Positions 56,376 through 64,000 of a DNA stretch of 64,000 nucleotides are shown one piece after another. Both the position numbers and the translations under genes were made by a program. The DNA is from Ganoderma boninense (lineage: Eukaryota; Basidiomycota; Agaricomycetes; Polyporales; Polyporaceae), in contig CM035314.1 in NCBI GenBank assembly GCA_002900995.3, positions 2,264,115 to 2,328,114 on the forward strand, given 5' to 3'. How positions within the stretch are numbered: the first letter of the stretch is position 1; each line of letters opens with the position of its first letter. The notes beneath the pieces are model-generated. The model made no database searches, had not been told where the DNA came from, and worked only from the letters and a program-made list of their open reading frames with translations.

Positions 56376-59300
56376 ATGGAGATCAAGCATATCGGATCCG
56401 GGGAACATGCAAAAGCCTTGATTTACTACGTAACAGACTACATAACCAAGGCATCCCTCCCAGCACACGCTGGTTTGGCAGCTTTGCTTTACGCCATACA
56501 TCGAACGCGAGACAAATATGCAGACGTGCCTGACTGGCAAGAGACCAGACATGCTGGAGCACTCACTGTGCTTGTTAACAGTATGATGGCTCGGCAAGAA
56601 ATTCCTCACCAGCAAGTTATGAGCTACCTAGTGGGCGGTGGAGACTCATATAAGAGCGATAAATTCAGGGTATTGCACTATGGCAGTTTTGAGCGACTTG
56701 TGCTGCGTCATTGGTGTACCGATGAGATAGACGTACCAATGGAAGAAGGAACCGATAGCGCAGACAATATATCCCCACCATTGGAAGGTCTGGGCCACGG
56801 AGCAGACAGGAACGCTGCGACATTTGAGTCGTTACACACCGAGGATGACTCGGTAACTCTTGTACTAGGCGCAGGGTCTATATCGGCAGTAAATCAGCAA
56901 CAAGATTATTTATACCGGCCGTGTGATGAAGTATTCGCCGACATGTGCTTGTATGAATACACAGGTATGACAGAAAAAGTCACGAAGAGCGGTGAGAACC
57001 GGAGGGTGTCTCGTAGACAAGATGAACCCTCCAACCCTGGAGCAAGGGGGAGACCCGAGGAGCCTAGGGGTTCGTTCAGTCCCGAGCACCCGCAGCACAC
57101 AACACATCTAGTGAGAAAATGTACGGTGTGGGTCGTCCCCGTTATATTGGGCGATAAGATTCCCCGGCCAGACCGAGGGCCCGAAGAACGACAACGGTGG
57201 GCTCGCTCCATCCTCACCTTGTTTACTCCATGGAGACACCCACGAGAGCTCAGAAGCCACGGAGAAACATGGTACGCTGCTTATGAGAATCGTGTGCACC
57301 TCATCTCCCCTGAACATATGCGCATAATCCATAACATGCATGTTCTCAGCGAGTGCAAGGAGGCACGCGACAAGGCGAATCTTGCATTCAAGGCGACGCA
57401 AGCACCTGCCCCCACCGAAGCACCGATCGTCGCACCAGGCACTGTCGATATATACGGTGACCATGTGCATGCACGGGACACAACAATGGATGGCGGCATA
57501 CCACAGAGCGACATCAAACCAGGCTCTACCAACAGTACCCTCCTCAGTGAGCTGGACAAAGAGATAGGAACGCGGTTCCGACACGCAATCGATGCGCAGT
57601 ACTCCTCAACCGGGTTAACACTGAGCGATGCAGGGCTAGTAGGCACTTCAACCCGTTTCACGGAAGAAAAAAGAGCGGAAATCCAGGCCGATCGTGTAAC
57701 AATGTGTCGTCTTAAGAGGAAGCGACGTCCTGATGAAGCGCATGAAACTTTACAGAGTGCCGACAGGAACACACGGCGTCGCACAGACACCGGCCCCATC
57801 ATGGACACGATAGTCGTCCGCGACGGGAGTACCTCCCAACATCATCAAACAGTGCGAGGTGTAGGATACGACCACGGAGACGCCATCTCACAAGTAGTCA
57901 TCGAAAAGAACCTGCAGTCAAATCCCGAACAGCTAAGAGCCTTCGAGCTGGTCGCCAACCACGCAGTCGGGGGGGGGCCGCAGCTACTTATGTACATTGG
58001 AGGCGTCGGAGGGACTGGGAAGTCTCACGTTGTTAATTCCATCCTCAGATTGTTCCACCTGCTTGGAAGGAGCAAAAGTGTGCTAGTTGCAGCCCCAACT
58101 GGGGCTGCAGCGATTCTGATCGGCGGTCACACGATCCACTCACTCACCTTTCTTCCGGATAAACGCGGCCGAGATTTGCAAGAGCTATGTACATTATGGG
58201 AAGGGGTCGACTACTTGATCTTGGACGAAGTGTCGATGGTAGGAGCTACGTTCCTGAGTCAGCTGAACTCTAGACTCCAGCGAGCTAAAGGGTCTGACGA
58301 GACAGTAAGCGACCTACCGTTTGGGGGTATCAACATCATATTCACGGGCGACTTTGGGCAACTTCGCCCAGTACGAGACCCCCCGCTGTATAGCCATAGC
58401 CTTGTTAGCAATCCTGGTCTCCAAAACTGTGAACAGGCAAAAAGCATCAACGCCCTCATGGGTGCATACCTCTGGCGACTCGTTCACACTGTTGTGCTGC
58501 TGAAAATCAACCAGCGACAATCTGGCGACAACCTCTACGCCGATCTCCTAAGCCGGATTCGAGAAGGGAGGGCAAACACGAACAACGGCCACTCCATCTC
58601 CGATTATGATATTCTGAAAACGCGGTATGCAGATCGTGTGATGGAGAACAACCGCGACTCAACCGAGTTTTGTCACGCGCCCATCATAGTTGGCAGGAAG
58701 AAGCTCCGTGACTTGCTCAATCTACGTATCATGGGCCACCACGCACGAAACACCAACTCCACCATCCATCTTTACCATGCAAGAGACAAAATGTCTGGAC
58801 AATGTGTACGAGGCGAGGACGCCCATTGTCTGTGGGCACTTTCATCAACAGCAACGCACGACAGTCTCGGTAAATTGCCGCTGTTTCCCGGCATGAAGGT
58901 AATGGTGCAAGAAAATCTCGCATTCACCAACGGAGTAGTGAACGGGATGGAGGGCACGATCAAAGATATCGTGTACGAAGAAGATGAGGGGCGAAGATAC
59001 GCTGTGGTCGCATATGTGCACGTTCCAGGTGCAGGCAAGCTGTGCACAAGTGCGACCAACGATGTCGTCCCCATCTTTCCTGAGTGGACCACCTTTCATT
59101 GGATGTGGAGTGTCAGCGGCGTACCATGCAAGATAAGCATATCCAGGCTTCAACTCCCGTTGCTGCCAGCATATGCCTATACAGACTACAAATCGCAAGG
59201 ACGCTCTCTCGATGCTGCCATCGTCGACCTGTGCACAGCGAGCACCTTACAAGGTGCATATGTCATGCTTTCAAGGGTAAGGGCACTCAACGGGCTATGC

Positions 59301-59447
59301 ATCCTCAGGCCGTTCAGCCCGCCGAAAATAGAACAGCGACTATCCCAGGAATTGCGTGCAGAATTGACAAGACTCCACCTCCTCGATATTCAAACACGTG
59401 AAATGTACCAGTCGAGGTATGCAACCTCCAATACTGACAGTAACTGA
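56376..59447 (+). CDS. Helitron tyrosine motif and PIF1-type helicase part
   Basis: Same reading frame as the upstream part, separated only by TGA. It begins MEIKHIGSGEHAKALIYYVT, continuing to DYITK; these tyrosines are the Rep nucleophiles. A linker of about 450 residues precedes the SF1B helicase: GGVGGTGKSHVVNS (Walker A), APTGAAAILIGG, YLILDEVSMVG (Walker B), FTGDFGQLRPV, NQRQSGDN, GVVNGMEGT, DYKSQGRSLDAAIVD and YVMLSRVRALNGL. All helicase motifs are intact. It unwinds DNA during rolling-circle transposition. With the Rep part it forms a single-protein RepHel of about 2,000 residues. Confidence 0.93.
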   Translation: MEIKHIGSGEHAKALIYYVTDYITKASLPAHAGLAALLYAIHRTRDKYADVPDWQETRHAGALTVLVNSMMARQEIPHQQVMSYLVGGGDSYKSDKFRVLHYGSFERLVLRHWCTDEIDVPMEEGTDSADNISPPLEGLGHGADRNAATFESLHTEDDSVTLVLGAGSISAVNQQQDYLYRPCDEVFADMCLYEYTGMTEKVTKSGENRRVSRRQDEPSNPGARGRPEEPRGSFSPEHPQHTTHLVRKCTVWVVPVILGDKIPRPDRGPEERQRWARSILTLFTPWRHPRELRSHGETWYAAYENRVHLISPEHMRIIHNMHVLSECKEARDKANLAFKATQAPAPTEAPIVAPGTVDIYGDHVHARDTTMDGGIPQSDIKPGSTNSTLLSELDKEIGTRFRHAIDAQYSSTGLTLSDAGLVGTSTRFTEEKRAEIQADRVTMCRLKRKRRPDEAHETLQSADRNTRRRTDTGPIMDTIVVRDGSTSQHHQTVRGVGYDHGDAISQVVIEKNLQSNPEQLRAFELVANHAVGGGPQLLMYIGGVGGTGKSHVVNSILRLFHLLGRSKSVLVAAPTGAAAILIGGHTIHSLTFLPDKRGRDLQELCTLWEGVDYLILDEVSMVGATFLSQLNSRLQRAKGSDETVSDLPFGGINIIFTGDFGQLRPVRDPPLYSHSLVSNPGLQNCEQAKSINALMGAYLWRLVHTVVLLKINQRQSGDNLYADLLSRIREGRANTNNGHSISDYDILKTRYADRVMENNRDSTEFCHAPIIVGRKKLRDLLNLRIMGHHARNTNSTIHLYHARDKMSGQCVRGEDAHCLWALSSTATHDSLGKLPLFPGMKVMVQENLAFTNGVVNGMEGTIKDIVYEEDEGRRYAVVAYVHVPGAGKLCTSATNDVVPIFPEWTTFHWMWSVSGVPCKISISRLQLPLLPAYAYTDYKSQGRSLDAAIVDLCTASTLQGAYVMLSRVRALNGLCILRPFSPPKIEQRLSQELRAELTRLHLLDIQTREMYQSRYATSNTDSN

Positions 59448-60830
59448 TGAGGTACTCACAAATGAACGCTCTTGCGGCTAAACTCGCCAGCAGCGTTGGG
59501 ATCTCACCCTCTCAGCAAAAGCGGTCTTTTGCGCAGGCCCAACGGGGTCGAACATCCCGGGACAGCGATTTCCGATTGTACGGACGCATACGTGTACGGT
59601 ACGCCGAGACGAGTTCCAAAACAGCCCATGTAAGCATCCATTAACACAAATAACGGCGTCGACTCCTACCTGTGCAGGGTACACTAGTGTCGGGCCCCTC
59701 GGCACTGCTGTAAGGAGCAGATGACTGATAAGTCAGCTATTCAAAAATCACTGCATCGATGTTTGCGCACCCATCATTTGCTGAAGAGACGCCACTCATT
59801 GTGCCATTGCGTGCAGGTCGACACCTCCCTTCTGTAAACAAACAACCAGAGTCATACGAAAATCGTAGTAAGTCCTCCGCCTCGAAGAACGTTCCAACCA
59901 TGTACCAGAAGCTGATGACAAGTAACACATACCATCTATACGTTCGCAAGCAAATGTAACATGGGGCCCACTTATGACGACGGTGTCTTCATGGAAGGCA
60001 GGACATGTGTATGTAAGTACACGTATTGGGCACGGCGTCAACATAGCAGAGCGCGCTGTCACTTACGTAACTTGACTAAACACGGTAGCCTTACTTAGTA
60101 AGGCGAACGGTTCCCCCGAGGGCCCAGGCCCCACTTTCACGTACACAGTTCACGGCGCGCACGCTCACACTCCCTTCCGCCATGTCAAGTCTCGCACTGT
60201 GTCCCGTACCGGCTCTTCAATGTACTACGTCAGTTGCTATGACACCACGCCGTTCGTACATCCCTACCTCTACAACCCAGAAAGTTCGCACCTGATTTCA
60301 CAGACAAAATGCGGGAACAGCGCCGTCGCTATGGAACTCTTCTTCGGTACTTGATGTCCTACCAGTACATCTGGTTCAGCTTGCTCTCTGAGCGGCCCCG
60401 TGCGTACTCCGCCTCCTGCCCACGCTACGCTTCACAGCTACATGTGTTTCGATGCTTACGCTATACGTCTTCCGCCTCGCGACCCCGCAACTGACGCATC
60501 CCTCTCTTTCTAGCAGCAAAACCCAGTCACATTGCTAGAAGTCATCCACCTGCCATCCACCGACCACCCTGCCCTTATGCACCGCGGCGTCACCTGGATA
60601 CGCTCCTCGACCACCGGCCGCGCAGCACAAGGTGCCCCTTCCTCCTGTTCTGTCCCTCACTTCACTTTTGCAACACTTGCTCATTCCCAATGTACCATCG
60701 CACGATCGTTTCCCCTCCGGAACATGTCCACTTAACCCGGTGCGCAGTCATGGCTTCGTACAAATTCAGCGCGCGGTTTCTAAGTCTCGCACTACCCAGC
60801 TCCGCCCCCCTCCTCCCCCGCCGTACACAC
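59448..60830. other. downstream flank of the Helitron gene
   Basis: A 65-codon frame (59447-59644) overlaps the RepHel stop and has no recognised domain. Further short frames to 60735 have none either. CT-rich sequence before 60831 looks like the promoter of orphan copy B. Confidence 0.4.
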
Positions 60831-61655
60831 ATGTCTAGGACAGACCGGCTCGTAGGTGTCCTTCGTCAAATGCTGGAGACTGTGCGACGTAGGACTGCCA
60901 GTCCTACTCCGCAGTCTCTGAACGACGAGGTCAACACTATCCTCCGGCAGCGGCGCTATGCCGAGTGGCTCTGCGACAACGACATCAAGTACGTGCAGAG
61001 TGAGGAACTGTTGGCTCTTGCACTGATGCGCCGAGTCATTGCAGTGCGTTTAGGACTTATACTCACCCAGACGTTGTCGGCACGCGTGTGCTCCCCCTCT
61101 CGGGTATGGGACCGCCTCTTACCTGGGGTTACCGAAGCCGCGACCGCGATACTCTGTACCACGGCTCACGCCCGTTCGTCTTCTACGTCCTGTCGACCAT
61201 CACGTATATCGCGCTTTGTGAAGACGATGAAGGCCGCCATCGCCTCACACTGGAACTCGCTCCACTCACGCTTCACGACATCCTGGCCCTGGATTTACTC
61301 GCGAGCTTTGCGAAGCCCGTTAACAGTGAGCGGGGTGACAGTATTGTCTTATGCAGTGCTCACATTGTCATGCAGACGAGTACCCACGCGGAGTCTTGAT
61401 CCATACCACTATTCCCTCTCAGCACCAAGTGAGTGTATATCTGAGACCTATTGCGCAGATTTCTGATGACAGGCAAAGCGGGTTATATCAGATTTGGGGT
61501 TTGGCCTTGCAGAGAGCAAAATCCCATGGGCAGATATCGTTGTAGACGATTATCTGTTGCCTGAGCTCACGGTGTCACGCTCACCATATGTTGTAGTATT
61601 GATGTATCATGTTACGACTAACACCCTAGAGCGTTTTACATCAGGTTACGGCTAA
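60831..61655 (+). CDS. orphan family protein, copy B
   Basis: Homologue of 51475-52301 on the other strand. Exon 1 starts MSRTDRLVGVLRQML and runs to RQRRYAEWLCDNDIK. An intron at about 60988-61046 joins TYTHPDVVGTRVLPLSGMGP and LTWGYRSRDRDTLYHGSRPF. Then come LELAPLTLHDILALDLL and, after further introns, PWADIVVDDYLLPEL, stop at 61655. The first junction is clean here, unlike in copy A. At the second intron (about 61326-61352) I could not keep the frame seen in copy A. The function is unknown; the conserved blocks suggest a folded domain. Confidence 0.55.
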
Positions 61656-61810
61656 AAGTGCGATGTATCAGGAACCTCTGGAGCCTCCGGGACAGCTTGT
61701 CGTTGCTTGCCTTATTTAGGAGGTCCTCCTCCGGGGCCACTGATGGCACAGCATTGCTGCCTCCTAGGCTTAGATAAGCCTGTGGACCACTGTCCCGGGT
61801 GCCTGGGTGC
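61656..61810. other. short spacer
   Basis: Nothing recognised. Confidence 0.5.
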
Positions 61811-61900
61811 CTCCCCCATCAATTCTGGGCTCCCTCCCATCAATTCCGGTATTTCCCCATCAATCCTAGGCTCCCCCCATCAATTCCGGGTTCTCCCATC
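61811..61900. repeat. minisatellite, about 20-base units
   Basis: About four units of CCCATCAATTCCGG followed by TATT/GCTC/GTTC variants. Its mirror image closes the window at about 63935-64000 as part of the large inverted repeat. Confidence 0.6.
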
Positions 61901-62625
61901 ATTCTACCAACCTCCTGCCTCTCCTGTCCCAATATGGCAGTCCCTCCTTCCTCCCGGAATTGTGTTAGCTGTATCTCCCTCATTTCTGGGTGTATTGACT
62001 TCGTTCTTGTTGCATTATGTTCGTCTAATTAGCGCGCTTCTAATGCACCTAACACGACCATACAACGAGGGTTATAACATATACTAATGGCCCCTCTGTA
62101 GTCACTCTAGGGGGGGAATGTTTGGCCCATATCTCGGCCGTTTTTGCACGCATTTGCTCGCGAGAGGGCGCGTTTTGTTCGCGTAATCGACGCGCACAAA
62201 ACGAGCCCTCTCGCGCCCAAATCCGTCCAGTGGTTCCTCCGGTGCATATATCCCCTCCTCCTGGGGAACAGGTATATGCACCTTGGGAACCACTGGACCA
62301 ATTGGCTTCGTTCTTTTTGCATCTGGTAGCTACTAATAAGTGTATTCTAGGCGTACAACCTGCATACATGCGCACCCAGTTGCCACTGTATGAGGGGGGC
62401 ATCAATAGTCACCTGTAGTCAACTTCTTCCCCCCATATCTCCTTCGGTTCTTGGCCGTTTTCTGTGCCCCTTATATGCCCAGAAAGCTCTGTGTAAGGGC
62501 TTTCCAACGAGCCTACATACGCCCCAATCCGTCCACTGTAGCCCTCGGACCATAGACCCCTTCCCCTGACTACTCCCCTCCCCACTGTTTGGCCCATATC
62601 TTGGGCAGTTCTGGGCCAATCCACT
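61841..62625 (+). repeat. long inverted repeat, left arm
   Basis: About 785 bases that recur in reverse complement at 63214-64000 with almost no change; I found one 2-base indel (TTTTGTTCGCG against TTTTGTGTTCGCG). Inside lie two perfect-looking short hairpins at 62159-62215 and 62226-62297. The small open frames in it are mirrored in the other arm and show no domain. The match continues to the window end, so the true arm is longer. Confidence 0.85.
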
Positions 62626-63213
62626 TGCTCTTTTTTGTGTCGTATGTGTGTACTATACCACAAGCCAATTCACCACTGAAAGGTACTATCAGGCATGTAG
62701 ATCTATATCCAGGGTGTTATCAGTGGTCACCAGTTTACCCCCCTCTGACAATGTTTCCACTTGCCTGATAAAACATACATTTATAGGGTCGGATAGCAAC
62801 CAATTACAGCTATCCAATGCAACAAAGTTGAGGGGAAACAGGTAAGAAGTCATTGAGATATGACTTGTTGAAGCCAAGGGGGACCCCTTGGGCCAGTAAG
62901 CCATTTCTGAGAGGAGTGTCTTACTGCCTGTCTTAAAGTGTCTTACACCCCAGTGTACATTTGATCTATTAGGTGTATCTCATCCATTTCTTGACCGATT
63001 TGGATAGTTTTGGGCTTGTTGGAAAGTGGCTGCAAAGGGCTTTCAAGTAGTGTATATGATCTAGTTAGCTACCACCACTTACATATATGTCAGAGGGGGG
63101 TAGATCTAGGTACCACTGATAACAGACTCTATATAGATCGCTGGAGGGGATAGTGGTATACACTGCATGGTTACAAGCAGTGCTATTGCATACATAGGAT
63201 GCAAAAGAGAACG
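62626..63213. repeat. diverged centre of the palindrome
   Basis: The inverted symmetry continues inward with mismatches, for example 62700-62750 against 63089-63138, both holding TGTTATCAGTGGT and CCCCCCTCTGAC. The symmetry centre is near 62920. No gene recognised. Confidence 0.6.
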
Positions 63214-64000
63214 AGTGGATTGGCCCAGAACTGCCCAAGATATGGGCCAAACAGTGGGGAGGGGAGTAGTCAGGGGAAGGGGTCTATGGTCCGAGGGCTA
63301 CAGTGGACGGATTGGGGCGTATGTAGGCTCGTTGGAAAGCCCTTACACAGAGCTTTCTGGGCATATAAGGGGCACAGAAAACGGCCAAGAACCGAAGGAG
63401 ATATGGGGGGAAGAAGTTGACTACAGGTGACTATTGATGCCCCCCTCATACAGTGGCAACTGGGTGCGCATGTATGCAGGTTGTACGCCTAGAATACACT
63501 TATTAGTAGCTACCAGATGCAAAAAGAACGAAGCCAATTGGTCCAGTGGTTCCCAAGGTGCATATACCTGTTCCCCAGGAGGAGGGGATATATGCACCGG
63601 AGGAACCACTGGACGGATTTGGGCGCGAGAGGGCTCGTTTTGTGCGCGTCGATTACGCGAACACAAAACGCGCCCTCTCGCGAGCAAATGCGTGCAAAAA
63701 CGGCCGAGATATGGGCCAAACATTCCCCCCCTAGAGTGACTACAGAGGGGCCATTAGTATATGTTATAACCCTCGTTGTATGGTCGTGTTAGGTGCATTA
63801 GAAGCGCGCTAATTAGACGAACATAATGCAACAAGAACGAAGTCAATACACCCAGAAATGAGGGAGATACAGCTAACACAATTCCGGGAGGAAGGAGGGA
63901 CTGCCATATTGGGACAGGAGAGGCAGGAGGTTGGTAGAATGATGGGAGAACCCGGAATTGATGGGGGGAGCCTAGGATTGATGGGGAAATACCGGAATTG
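63214..64000 (-). repeat. long inverted repeat, right arm
   Basis: Reverse complement of 61841-62625; see that entry. It runs to the last base of the window. Confidence 0.85.

Larger units (their letters stand above)
53172..59447 (+). mobile_element. Helitron (RepHel-bearing rolling-circle transposon), borders not found
   Basis: RepHel domain order (Cys motifs, HUH, Tyr, PIF1) defines an autonomous-type Helitron. One nonsense codon makes it probably inactive. The 5' TC and 3' hairpin-CTRR ends could not be placed by eye, so the coordinates cover only the gene. Orphan copies A and B in inverted orientation and the reductase genes upstream could be cargo or neighbours. Confidence 0.75.

Noticed and set aside
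61841..64000. Repeated small open frames such as 62049-62405 and 63434-63792
   Set aside because: They are identical because of the inverted repeat, show no domain and are crossed by hairpins.

Overview
The window is nuclear DNA from a basidiomycete fungus, most likely an Agaricomycete of the wood-decay type. The genes are cut by many short GT-AG introns of about 45-70 bases. The set is typical of such genomes: P450 monooxygenases, UstYa/DUF3328 proteins, a Rieske-DUF455 fusion, a CK1-like kinase, MYND-type zinc fingers and a Helitron. No species can be named from the sequence alone. All exon structures here were built by eye from splice signals, reading frame and family resemblance.

Region 1 (about 0.4-24.1 kb) looks like a secondary-metabolite locus. 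Two paralogous P450 genes in opposite orientation (481-3037 plus, 21572-24018 minus) bracket it and share a near-identical core promoter. Between them lie at least five very small secreted-peptide genes (4013, 5447, 14831, 16201 and 17651 as start positions), two UstYa-like oxidase genes, a single-pass membrane protein, a Rieske-DUF455 gene and a short-chain dehydrogenase. The small peptides fall into two related types. Each has a signal peptide of about 20-25 residues, an intron at the same place, and a short C-terminal part holding a Trp-Leu pair (G-E-P-E/D-W-L, G-W-L-S or D-A-x-W-L-S-V). UstYa proteins are the cyclising oxidases of fungal ribosomal peptides (dikaritins), so the best reading is an undescribed basidiomycete ribosomal-peptide cluster with several divergent precursors. 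This is an inference from gene content.

Region 2 (about 24.1-28.2 kb) holds a probable non-autonomous DNA transposon with 30-base inverted ends and a CK1-family protein kinase gene.

Region 3 (about 28.2-53 kb) is accessory DNA with an unusual content. It carries a divergent large subunit (R1) and small subunit (R2) of class I ribonucleotide reductase about 18 kb apart on the same strand. Between them lie two F-box/nucleotidyltransferase-like paralogues, a MYND-type zinc-finger gene, a Cys-rich/Ser-Pro-rich gene and several intron-bearing genes I do not recognise. R1 and one F-box-like gene each have one in-frame TGA where arginine is plausible, and R2 has a one-base frameshift. The block therefore looks recently active and now decaying.

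Region 4 (about 51.4-61.7 kb) is a Helitron Rep/PIF1-helicase gene. One TGA separates the HUH domain from the catalytic tyrosines. On both sides sit inverted copies of one orphan gene family. Whether the reductase genes are cargo of a large Helitron cannot be decided from this window.

Region 5 (61.8-64.0 kb) is a long palindrome. Its outer arms of about 785 bases are almost identical and run off the window end; the inner part is diverged, and each arm contains shorter hairpins.
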